Shown here one piece after another: positions 22,238-29,224 of a stretch of DNA of 29,609 bases. The position numbers were made by a program, and so were the translations under genes. The notes beneath the pieces were generated by a model that saw nothing but the letters and a program-made list of their open reading frames with translations, was not told the origin of the DNA and ran no database searches. This stretch comes from a virus. The stretch is taken from positions 1 to 29,609 of IMG/VR virus record IMGVR_UViG_3300030451_006822; one strand, written 5' to 3'. Each line of letters starts with the position of its first letter. Within the stretch, counting starts at the first letter, position 1.

Positions 22238-23016
22238 TGGACACCAAAAGCAAATCTATATTATTAGTCGGAGATTCATGTGTAGATAAATATGTTTATT
22301 GTAAATGTTCTCGTCTCTGTCCTGAAGCGCCTGTACCTGTTTTAGATATAAAAGATACTGTTCAAAATAGGGGTATGGCTGGTAATGTTCTAAGAAACAT
22401 GGGAGTGTTTCCCTCAATTAGTATTAAGTTTTATACTAACAAAAATCACCGATCAATTATTAAAACTAGATATGTTGAAGAAAAAACTAATCATATGTTT
22501 ATAAGAATTGATACAGATAATACACCAACATCGTTTTTTAAGGATATAAGAGATACAATAAATTATGATGATTATACTGCAGTTGTAATTTCTGATTATG
22601 ATAAGGGTTATATTACAACTGATGATGTTGAGTATATTACACAAAGACATCCATTAACGTTTATGGATACAAAGAAAGAATTGGGCGAATGGGCCAATGA
22701 TGTTAGTTTTATAAAAATTAATCGGTTCGAGCGTCGAGATACTGAAAGTACATTAACAGATAAATTAAAAGATAAAATTATTACAACATTAGGTGGAGGT
22801 GGCGCGGTATATAAAAATAAAAAGTATGAGGTTGAAGATGTTGAAGTAAAAGATGTTTCTGGAGCGGGTGATTCTTTTCTTTCAGCACTAGTTATTAGTT
22901 ATATTAAAACAAATGATATTAATCAAAGCATCGAGTATGCTAATAAATGTGCATCTTACGTTGTAACTAGAAAAGGTGTTAGTATAATTGATGTTACAGT
23001 TATTGACAATGAATAG
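22237..23016 (+). CDS. HldE-N-like PfkB sugar kinase (split HldE)
   Basis: This 259-residue ribokinase-fold enzyme resembles the kinase half of HldE/RfaE. ILLVGDSCVDKYVYCKCSRL (9-28) is followed by CPEAPVPVLDIKDTVQNRGM, matching the HldE TSRISPEAPVPV and GGAANVA region, with GGA altered to GMA. The catalytic Asp lies in KDVSGAGDSF. It is about 50 residues shorter than HldE-N. HldE-N phosphorylates heptose-7-phosphate at C1. Whether the substrate here is a heptose is unknown. The nucleotidylyltransferase half is a separate gene overlapping by 8 bases. GmhA and GmhB are not in the window. Confidence 0.82.
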   Translation: MDTKSKSILLVGDSCVDKYVYCKCSRLCPEAPVPVLDIKDTVQNRGMAGNVLRNMGVFPSISIKFYTNKNHRSIIKTRYVEEKTNHMFIRIDTDNTPTSFFKDIRDTINYDDYTAVVISDYDKGYITTDDVEYITQRHPLTFMDTKKELGEWANDVSFIKINRFERRDTESTLTDKLKDKIITTLGGGGAVYKNKKYEVEDVEVKDVSGAGDSFLSALVISYIKTNDINQSIEYANKCASYVVTRKGVSIIDVTVIDNE

Positions 23017-23401
23017 AGTTATATTTACTAATGGGTGCTTTGATATACTGCATAGAATGCATATTGAACTTTTAACATTTTGCAAAAGCCGAGGTGATTA
23101 TGTTGTAGTTGGCCTTAACAGCGATAGGAGTGTTAAAATGTTGAAAGGTAATAATCGCCCAATATTTTGTCAGGAAGATAGAAAAAAGGTTTTAGAGAGT
23201 CTTGAGTGTGTCGATGAAGTGGTAATATTTGATGACGAAACACCATATAATCTAATTAAAGAACTAAAGCCGGATGAGATTGTAAAGGGTGGAGATTATA
23301 AAGTTGAAGATGTAGCAGGTCATGAGTTTGCACCTGTTATTCTTTTTGACTATAATACTGATTATTCAACAACAAAAGCACTTGAAAAGCTAAATTCTTA
23401 G
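23009..23401 (+). CDS. HldE-C-like nucleotidylyltransferase with HRMH motif
   Basis: This 130-residue protein corresponds to the ADP/cytidylyltransferase half of HldE. VIFTNGCFDILHRMH (4-18) is the nucleotide-binding loop, and SLECVDEVVIFDDETPYNLI then PDEIVKGGDYKVEDVAGHE follow the HldE order. The HxGH motif reads HRMH: both histidines (H15, H18) remain, but the Gly is Met. This is unusual and may affect nucleotide choice or activity. The ATG at 23009 overlaps the kinase stop by 8 bases, and a start 21 bases upstream only adds unconserved residues. Together the pair would turn a sugar phosphate into an NDP-sugar for the glycosyltransferases. Confidence 0.8.
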   Translation: MNRVIFTNGCFDILHRMHIELLTFCKSRGDYVVVGLNSDRSVKMLKGNNRPIFCQEDRKKVLESLECVDEVVIFDDETPYNLIKELKPDEIVKGGDYKVEDVAGHEFAPVILFDYNTDYSTTKALEKLNS

Positions 23402-23409
23402 TCTATAAT
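23382..23409 (+). promoter_or_regulatory. Sigma70-type promoter for the DUF366-to-26425 operon (leaderless geometry)
   Basis: TTGAAA (23382-23387), a 16-base spacer, then TATAAT (23404-23409), with the ATG at 23418 after 8 bases. The -35 box lies in the last codons of the HldE-C-like gene. Confidence 0.75.
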
Positions 23410-23417
23410 CTACACAT

Positions 23418-24008
23418 ATGATTATTGATAATATTGATGTTTACGATGGTAACATAATCCATAACCGCTTTGCTTATCAATACTTCAGAGATAAGACGTT
23501 ACCTATAGGTAATATTCTTGCTTTTAGAGCTCCTATGAAGGTTGAGACTGAAGGTATGATTGATTATGAAGACGTTTTAAAAGATGATTTTATTTATAGT
23601 GATGATGCTATTAATTTTATCTGGGAGATTCCAGGATTAGATAGCTTTGGCGCTGTAGCATGGCAGCGATTATTTAATACTCAAATCGCTAATGTATTAT
23701 CATCTAACTATCTCAAAGCACCTATTGAAGTGGATGGGGATGATTTAATTGTACATAAAGAACATAATCAAGGAGGCATTATTCAACCTCATGGTAAATG
23801 TAGCGTTAGTATCACTTATACAAAGAATGGTGCCGCATTAGGTCATACAGCAATCAATGTAACTGCAGGCAAGAAAGCGCCTGCGTTTGCTTATTCAACT
23901 AACCTTGAAGATGATCAATGTACTGATTTCATGAAGAATGCTATTGATATCTTCTATACAATGAACGATGATATGTTTATTGCTACTACAAAAATTATAG
24001 CTAAGTGA
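23418..24008 (+). CDS. DUF366-family protein
   Basis: This 196-residue protein resembles the uncharacterised DUF366 family found in archaea, bacteria and some phages. IDVYDGNIIHNRFAYQYFRD (6-25) is followed by NILAFRAPMKVE, then MIDYEDVLKDDFIYSDDAIN, and GKCSVSITYTKNGAALGHTA. The length matches the family. Function is unknown. It leads an early operon under its own promoter and overlaps the GalE-like gene by 4 bases. Confidence 0.7.
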   Translation: MIIDNIDVYDGNIIHNRFAYQYFRDKTLPIGNILAFRAPMKVETEGMIDYEDVLKDDFIYSDDAINFIWEIPGLDSFGAVAWQRLFNTQIANVLSSNYLKAPIEVDGDDLIVHKEHNQGGIIQPHGKCSVSITYTKNGAALGHTAINVTAGKKAPAFAYSTNLEDDQCTDFMKNAIDIFYTMNDDMFIATTKIIAK

Positions 24009-24916
24009 AGATTCTTGTTACAGGTGCGGCAGGATTTATTGGTAGTAAGACTGTTGATGAGCTTTATGATTTAGGTCATGAAGTTATATCTATCGATAAT
24101 GAAAGTGCAACCTCTAACGAGAAATTTTATTGGCATAAAAAGGTACGTGGGTGGAAGCATAATGTATGTGACGCAGGTGCTATAGATGCTGTTTTTGCAT
24201 ATTATAAACCTGACGCAGTATTACATTGCGCTGCTCAAGCTAGAATTCAGATTGGGTTTGACTCTCCTTTAGACACATATAAGACAAATTATCTTGGTAC
24301 AATAACTCTTTTGGAAGCCTGTATTGAACATAAATGTAAAAGGTTTGTGTTTGCTTCTACTTCATCCTCTTATGGTCTGGCAAATGATATACCGTTAAAA
24401 GAAGATTATAAAACAGATTGTTTAAATCCTTATTCTATTAGTAAAATAGCTGCAGAACAAGCATGTAAAGATTATTATAAAAATTGGGGTATAGAGACAA
24501 TAATACTTAGATACTTTAATGCATATGGAGATAGACAACCTGTTAAAGGTACATATGCTCCTGTTATTGGCTTATTTCATAGACAAAGAGAAGCAGGGCA
24601 ACATCTCACTATAATTGGCAATGGTAATCAAACGAGAGATTTTACTAATATTGATGATATTGTAAATGCTAATATGCTTGCTTTAACAGGTATTTATAGA
24701 GATAAAGATTACGGTGAAGTATATAATATAGGTACAGGTCAAAATTACTCTATTAATGACGTCGCGAAAATGATATCTCCTAATGGTCCATTTATGCATA
24801 TTGCACATAGACCGGGAGAGGCAAAAGATACAAGAGCAGATATTACAAAGGCAAAAACTATTTTAGGGTGGAAACCAACCGTTGAACTGCCACAATGGAT
24901 TAAGGAAAATTATTAA
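24005..24916 (+). CDS. GalE-like NDP-sugar 4-epimerase
   Basis: This 303-residue extended SDR has ILVTGAAGFIGS (3-14), HCAAQARIQIGFDSP, FASTSSSYGLAND with the catalytic Ser, and Tyr-x3-Lys in NPYSISKIAAEQ. RYFNAYGDRQPVKGTYAPVI and GNGNQTRDFTNIDDIVNAN follow. These are the features of UDP-glucose/UDP-GlcNAc 4-epimerases such as GalE and WbpP. It lies in a separate operon from the main sugar block, between a DUF366-like gene and gp62, with 1-4 base overlaps on both sides. It may supply a UDP-galactose-type donor. Exact substrate unknown. Confidence 0.85.
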   Translation: MKILVTGAAGFIGSKTVDELYDLGHEVISIDNESATSNEKFYWHKKVRGWKHNVCDAGAIDAVFAYYKPDAVLHCAAQARIQIGFDSPLDTYKTNYLGTITLLEACIEHKCKRFVFASTSSSYGLANDIPLKEDYKTDCLNPYSISKIAAEQACKDYYKNWGIETIILRYFNAYGDRQPVKGTYAPVIGLFHRQREAGQHLTIIGNGNQTRDFTNIDDIVNANMLALTGIYRDKDYGEVYNIGTGQNYSINDVAKMISPNGPFMHIAHRPGEAKDTRADITKAKTILGWKPTVELPQWIKENY

Positions 24917-25323
24917 TGAAGACAATTTTTGATTATCTTAAAGATTTACTATTTACTAAAGATGGTAAATCTATGCAAAATATTGATGACGAAAATGGTT
25001 ATAATACATTCATGATCAATAGATGGGTAAGTATGTATTCTCCTGCAATGGCAATATTAGTAAATGAAACAACTAATAGATATTGGACTCTTTTAACAAA
25101 GAAAAAAGATAGCTATAATTTTTTACATAAGTTGTTACCTAAAGTACCTTCAAGAAGAATATATTATGTAAAGAAAGTAAAGAAGGAAAAAACAGAACAA
25201 GAAGAAATAATATCTGTTTTAGCTAAAAACATGGAACTTTCAAAAAGGGAGATTACTTATTATATAGAAAGCAGTAATATAGACCTTACAAAATTTAAAG
25301 ATTATGGCAAAAGCAAGCGTTGA
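24916..25323 (+). CDS. 62: Clamp-loader small subunit, gp62-like
   Basis: This 135-residue protein shows the pattern of marine T4-like gp62 proteins: YNTFMINRWVSMYSPAMAIL (28-48) then YNFLHKLLPKVPSRRIYYVK and a helical C-terminus (SVLAKNMELSKREITYYIES). With gp44 the subunit loads the gp45 sliding clamp on primer junctions. It is shorter than T4 gp62 (187), as usual in marine relatives. gp44 and gp45 are not in the window. The start overlaps the epimerase stop (TAATG), and the 3' end overlaps the gp31-like gene by 20 bases. Confidence 0.75.
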   Translation: MKTIFDYLKDLLFTKDGKSMQNIDDENGYNTFMINRWVSMYSPAMAILVNETTNRYWTLLTKKKDSYNFLHKLLPKVPSRRIYYVKKVKKEKTEQEEIISVLAKNMELSKREITYYIESSNIDLTKFKDYGKSKR

Positions 25324-25753
25324 TCAACTCGGACCAATTCCAAAAGGATTAATTAACCTCGATAAATATGTTGAGGACAATTTTACATTGTTTGGATTTT
25401 CATTAGATGAAGTATATGATGATATTATTATTGTAGAATATGCTGACCTTTCTGATGATGGAGATTCTATTGTTCGCAATGGTTTACATATTCCTATCCA
25501 TCAGGTACAAAAAGCATGGCGAATCGGTCGTGTAATTCTACATGGTCCAAACTCACAGTCTGTAAAGCCTGGTGATTATGTATGCTTTCCAAATGATAAA
25601 GGCATTCCAGTTTCTAATATGAATATTGGAGGTACAGTTATTAAAAATGCTGTTTTTTTAAATGAAGATAGACTTTTTGGGAGAGTAACACCTATTAAAG
25701 ATGAGAGTAAGTCTGGGAAATCTAGCAAGCGTTCTTCAGGAAAACGTAGCTGA
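25304..25753 (+). CDS. 31: gp31-like co-chaperonin (GroES functional analogue)
   Basis: This 149-residue protein has the GroES-like barrel. DDIIIVEYADLSDDGDSIVR (39-58) with NGLHIPI forms the first strands and mobile loop, and AWRIGRVILHGPNSQSVKPGDYVCF is the conserved GroES turn. FLNEDRLFGRV closes the barrel. The tail is Ser/Lys rich. T4 gp31 replaces host GroES on GroEL so that the capsid protein gp23 can fold. The N-terminal extension (MAKASVDQLGPIPKGLINLD) is longer than in GroES. It follows gp62 with a 20-base overlap, and the next gene overlaps its tail by 53 bases. Confidence 0.8.
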   Translation: MAKASVDQLGPIPKGLINLDKYVEDNFTLFGFSLDEVYDDIIIVEYADLSDDGDSIVRNGLHIPIHQVQKAWRIGRVILHGPNSQSVKPGDYVCFPNDKGIPVSNMNIGGTVIKNAVFLNEDRLFGRVTPIKDESKSGKSSKRSSGKRS

Positions 25754-26078
25754 AGTTAAGTTCACACGTCGAAGGGCAAAAGCTGGATCACCAGCAACTC
25801 GTCGAATGCTTTGTACTAATTCATTTAGTTTGCTTAACTCAGCTGAAGGCCGTGTTGCATTGAACTTTAAACCGCCGACTAATTATCCGAAATATAATCC
25901 ACAAGCAAAAAATTTAGTAGTAACATGGGATATAATTATGCAGGGCTTTAGAACAATAAGCATAGAGACATGCGATCTTATTTCTGTTATACCTGCTAAT
26001 GATGAGTTCTGGACATATTTTAATGAGAAGCTGGCACCTCTATCACAGGCTGAAAAAATAAACTTTATGAACGTATGA
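25701..26078 (+). CDS. SH3-barrel-like (WYL_2/DUF2693-type) small protein
   Basis: This 125-residue protein shows EVKFTRRRAKAGSPATRRML (18-37), then NLVVTWDIIMQGFRTISIET and CDLISVIP. The order 'KF..R..G...RRMLCT' to 'VWD...FR.I....I..I' recalls the small Sm/SH3-like WYL_2 proteins common in T4-like phages, whose role is unknown. The ATG at 25701 lies inside the gp31-like gene, in another frame, and is the only start that includes the conserved segment plus a short helical leader. Basic residues near the N-terminus would suit nucleic-acid contact. The assignment is tentative. Confidence 0.65.
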   Translation: MRVSLGNLASVLQENVAEVKFTRRRAKAGSPATRRMLCTNSFSLLNSAEGRVALNFKPPTNYPKYNPQAKNLVVTWDIIMQGFRTISIETCDLISVIPANDEFWTYFNEKLAPLSQAEKINFMNV

Positions 26079-26425
26079 CAATCGCGGATAAAACAGAACA
26101 GCTATTAAAATGTACATTGCAAAATAATGTACAGTTCGTTCTAAATGATAAAATTATCCGCGAAGGTAAGATGATTATCTATAATGTTAAGGATTTTTAT
26201 ATTACATTTAATTTTATAAATACTAAGGGTATACAAAAAGTCTACGAAATACCTGTACCGTTTGATATAGTAAAGAAAGATAATGTTTTAGAATTTTCCT
26301 ATGATGTAAATAATGCGACCAATAGTGATTTTAACTGTAATTTTTTGGTCAAACAAATTATTGGTAAAGTTAAAAAGAAAAATAAACTTATTAATAATAA
26401 ATTGCTTGTAAAATGCGAACATTAG
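26075..26425 (+). CDS. Hypothetical small beta-rich protein
   Basis: This 116-residue protein is not recognised. Alternating strands (KMIIYNVKDFYITFNFINTK; VYEIPVPFDIVKKD) suggest a compact beta fold, and the tail is basic (KVKKKNKLINNKLLVK). Its ATGA start overlaps the preceding stop, placing it last in the early operon that begins at 23418. Confidence 0.6.
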   Translation: MTIADKTEQLLKCTLQNNVQFVLNDKIIREGKMIIYNVKDFYITFNFINTKGIQKVYEIPVPFDIVKKDNVLEFSYDVNNATNSDFNCNFLVKQIIGKVKKKNKLINNKLLVKCEH

Positions 26426-26431
26426 TATAAT
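26402..26431 (+). promoter_or_regulatory. Sigma70-type promoter for the DinG-like helicase (leaderless geometry)
   Basis: TTGCTT (26402-26407), an 18-base spacer, then TATAAT (26426-26431), with the GTG at 26440 after 8 bases. A second -10-like TATACT touches the start codon but would leave no room. Confidence 0.6.
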
Positions 26432-26439
26432 ATTATACT

Positions 26440-28068
26440 GTGTTTGATCTTGTTAAAAACTTTCCTGCTGGATATACACCAACAGCTCAGCAAAAGCGTG
26501 TACTTAAGCGTGTGCAAACAGCATTAAATGGAGATAAAAAGTTTGTTATTATATGCGCCCCTACTGGTACAGGTAAGAGCATGATTAGCAAAAGTATTGG
26601 AAATGCATCTCCTCAGCCTGGAAGTAGGTGGCAAGAATTAGTTAATGATAATTTACTGTTTAAACAAACACATACTGGAGAGTATAGCTATGCTGATGAT
26701 GCCTATGAATGCGATTCATTTGGTTCGTACGTACTTACAATCACAAAAAATTTACAAAATCAATATAAAGAATTATTTGAAGATACATCTATACTGAAAG
26801 GTAAATCTAATTATAGATGTAATGTTGATGATCAATATGATGTAGAGACTGCACCATGTGTGTTGTTACCCGCACTTAAAAATAGCTGTATACAAGCTAA
26901 TACATGTCATTACTATAACAATAGAAGCGAAGCTATTAGTAATAAATTCTCTGCATTAAACTATAAAATGTTTCTGTCATTACCACCGCATGTGAGAAGG
27001 CGCAAAGCAATTATCTGTGATGAAGCATCTGAGCTTGAGGAAGAATTAGTTAAACGGTTTTCTATTACAGTGGATTACAATACATTAACTCGATTAGGAG
27101 TTACACATTCTAAGCTTTTAACAATAGATAAACGTCAGGTATTAAATTGGGTAACATCTATTATTTCATCCATATCAGAAATACGAGAAGAATTACTTAA
27201 TAAAAATAGCAAGAAAAATAGCTCTGATCAGTCTGCAAGAGATAAGAATAAATTGCTGGCTGTGAGTAGACTTTATAACTCTCTTTTAACAATCCACGCA
27301 CATTGGTTTGATAGTGAGTTTATGATTGAGAAGGATTCAGAGGCTGTAAAACTTACCCCGTTAAAAGTGAATAAGCTCTCTGATACTGTATTTGCGCATG
27401 GGGATAAAGTTATATTAATGTCAGCAACTATTGTTGACCATAAACAATTTGCAAAGACGTTAGGTATAAGAGATTATGATTATATTGAAGTAGGTTGTGA
27501 GTTTGATTCTGAATTAAGTCCAATTTATGTAAGTACCAAAGCTAAGTTAAATCATAAAAATCTTGTTAAAGAAATGCCCAAGGTTGTCAATCAAATCAAG
27601 CACATCTTAGAAATACATAAGTTTGATAAAGGTGTTATACATACACATACAAATGCAATAACAAGCATGATAAATGGGAGTATAAAAGATAAGCGTATGC
27701 TTTATAGACAAGTTAACGCTACAAATGAAGATATATTAGAGCTACATTCTAAAGATAATAAACCAACTGTACTTGTAAGCCCGTCTTTAACATATGGAGT
27801 TGATCTCAAAGATAATCTAGCTAGATTTCAGATCATAGTTAAACTGCCTTATTCACCCTTAGGATCTAAAAGAGTAAAAGCATTATTTGAACAGGACAAA
27901 AGGTGGTATGAAAATAAAATGCTCGTGAATCTTATTCAAGCATGTGGTAGAGGTACTAGAAGTACTACAGATCATTGCAAAACATACATATTAGATGGTA
28001 ATGTTGTTAGAGTTTTACAGACTTGCAAAGAACGACTCCCTAAGTATTTTCTAGACAGGTTCGTTTAA
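26440..28068 (+). CDS. DinG/XPD-type SF2 helicase with probable iron-sulfur cluster
   Basis: This 542-residue helicase carries Walker A APTGTGKS (40-47), motif Ia YVLTITKNLQNQY, and the DEAS box (194-197, the XPD/DinG DEAH variant). LMSATI is motif III, and QACGRGTRS motif VI. Between Walker A and the DEAS box lie four cysteines (C127, C140, C150, C156), where XPD and DinG hold a 4Fe-4S cluster. The family unwinds DNA 5' to 3', including R-loops and DNA-RNA hybrids. A 40-residue insertion with SRWQELVNDNLLFKQ follows Walker A. The GTG start is preferred for the promoter 8 bases upstream and because no ATG precedes the conserved Q-motif region. It is a second helicase besides UvsW. Confidence 0.85.
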   Translation: MFDLVKNFPAGYTPTAQQKRVLKRVQTALNGDKKFVIICAPTGTGKSMISKSIGNASPQPGSRWQELVNDNLLFKQTHTGEYSYADDAYECDSFGSYVLTITKNLQNQYKELFEDTSILKGKSNYRCNVDDQYDVETAPCVLLPALKNSCIQANTCHYYNNRSEAISNKFSALNYKMFLSLPPHVRRRKAIICDEASELEEELVKRFSITVDYNTLTRLGVTHSKLLTIDKRQVLNWVTSIISSISEIREELLNKNSKKNSSDQSARDKNKLLAVSRLYNSLLTIHAHWFDSEFMIEKDSEAVKLTPLKVNKLSDTVFAHGDKVILMSATIVDHKQFAKTLGIRDYDYIEVGCEFDSELSPIYVSTKAKLNHKNLVKEMPKVVNQIKHILEIHKFDKGVIHTHTNAITSMINGSIKDKRMLYRQVNATNEDILELHSKDNKPTVLVSPSLTYGVDLKDNLARFQIIVKLPYSPLGSKRVKALFEQDKRWYENKMLVNLIQACGRGTRSTTDHCKTYILDGNVVRVLQTCKERLPKYFLDRFV

Positions 28069-28074
28069 TAAATA
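28067..28074 (+). promoter_or_regulatory. Late-type promoter AATAAATA for the gp15-like gene
   Basis: AATAAATA ends 6 bases before the GTG at 28081 and overlaps the stop codon of the helicase gene. Confidence 0.65.
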
Positions 28075-28080
28075 TTTACA

Positions 28081-28773
28081 GTGAAGAATAGTCCTTACTT
28101 TTTTGAGATAAAAGACATTATGACGCAATTTATAGCTGCGTTTAATGATGTTACTATTAATCGATATAATAAGGATAGAGATGTAAAAGATAAAATACAT
28201 GCAAGATATGTTTACGCCCCAAAGCAGCGCGTGTTGCATGATATAGTAAATAAAAATCAGCATATAACTCTACCAGCAATCGCCGTTTCAATTAATGGTA
28301 TATCTCGCGACTCAGATAGAGTTTTTAATAAAATTTTTGGCACATATATGCATACTGGGTTGGATGATGATAGTATCAATACTAACTCAGACTTTATGCC
28401 AGCTCCAATACCAATTGATATTTCAGTTAATATGTCTATATTAGCCAGATATCAAACAGATATGGACCAGATACTTTCTAATTTTATACCGTATAATAAC
28501 CCATATGTAATTATCTCTTGGAAAGTGCCATCAGATTTTGTTACAGATGTGCAAGAGATTAGAACTGAAGTATTATGGAGCGGTAACATAAGTTTAACAT
28601 ATCCAACAGATTTAGACCCTAATACACCTGCAAGATTATCTGGAGACACATCCTTTACAATTAAGAGTTGGTTATTCCCGCATAAGAATAAAGGAGATGG
28701 TAAAAATATTCTCTATGTTAATACTGATTTTCAAACATTAAGCACGCCAGGCTTGTCAGGATTTTATAGCTAA
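28081..28773 (+). CDS. 15: Tail-completion/sheath-stabilising protein, gp15-like
   Basis: This 230-residue protein begins SPYFFEIKDIMTQFIAAFND, as in T4-like gp15. The centre PAPIPIDISVNMSILARYQT followed by DMDQILSNFIPYNNPYV corresponds to the T4 gp15 'SPIKMIYELSIFTRYEDDMFQI' region, and FTIKSWLFP to its C-terminal strand. Gp15 caps the tail tube and sheath and joins the tail to the head. It is shorter than T4 gp15 (272) by loss of the C-terminal extension. The GTG start is set by a late promoter 6 bases upstream. Portal gp20 lies 450 bases downstream, in line with T4 morphogenesis gene order. Confidence 0.8.
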   Translation: MKNSPYFFEIKDIMTQFIAAFNDVTINRYNKDRDVKDKIHARYVYAPKQRVLHDIVNKNQHITLPAIAVSINGISRDSDRVFNKIFGTYMHTGLDDDSINTNSDFMPAPIPIDISVNMSILARYQTDMDQILSNFIPYNNPYVIISWKVPSDFVTDVQEIRTEVLWSGNISLTYPTDLDPNTPARLSGDTSFTIKSWLFPHKNKGDGKNILYVNTDFQTLSTPGLSGFYS

Positions 28774-29210
28774 TGAACGTTTATACTACAGCTAATTCAG
28801 CAGTTGAGATACGTGTTGAGCGTGTTAGTATTTCAGCTCGACCTATAATAACAAGACTTAATCCTGGTTATGTTAATTTAGGTTATGACAAAAAAGTTTC
28901 AATAGAAGGTTATAATCTTGATACAGTTGAAAATGTTTATTTAAGCGCTTCTCCTGGCATATACACAACAGCAGAATTATCAGGTGTCTCAGCTTTTGAT
29001 CTGTTTGGAAGTCTATCAGGCCTCTCGGCTTTATACCCTGCATTTTCAGGTTTTGAAGTCAAGTCATCAGACTTTATTAAATCTAGAAATGTTTTAACAT
29101 TAAGTGTAAGTGCCACGCAAGCTCTAGGTGGCCAAAAAATAAATATCTTAATTAAAAATCCTGCAGGTTATACTATTGATTCTACTAGAACCTTGTCTAT
29201 CAGCGCATAA
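28773..29210 (+). CDS. Ig/IPT-like probable virion protein
   Basis: This 145-residue protein is beta-rich with Ser/Gly/Ala loops. RPIITRLNPGYVNLGYDKKV followed by SIEGYNLDTVENVYL matches the opening of IPT/TIG or Ig-like domains (P.I..L.P.....G....I.G.NL), and a later GGQKINILIKNPAG fits the final strands. The loop region LSGVSAFDLFGSLSGLSALY is low complexity. It lies between gp15-like and gp20, starts in overlap with the gp15-like stop (TAATG), and so is probably a late structural accessory. No exact T4 counterpart is recognised. Confidence 0.7.
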   Translation: MNVYTTANSAVEIRVERVSISARPIITRLNPGYVNLGYDKKVSIEGYNLDTVENVYLSASPGIYTTAELSGVSAFDLFGSLSGLSALYPAFSGFEVKSSDFIKSRNVLTLSVSATQALGGQKINILIKNPAGYTIDSTRTLSISA

Positions 29211-29213
29211 ATA
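29206..29213 (+). promoter_or_regulatory. Late-type promoter CATAAATA for gp20
   Basis: CATAAATA ends 11 bases before the ATG at 29225 and overlaps the stop codon of the Ig-like gene. Confidence 0.65.
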
Positions 29214-29224
29214 TTGTTATAGCT

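Noticed and set aside
24916-24960. MKTIFDYLKDLL start of gp62-like protein as a capsid leader
   Set aside because: There is no Glu cleavage site in the leader, and gp62 proteins are cytoplasmic clamp-loader subunits.
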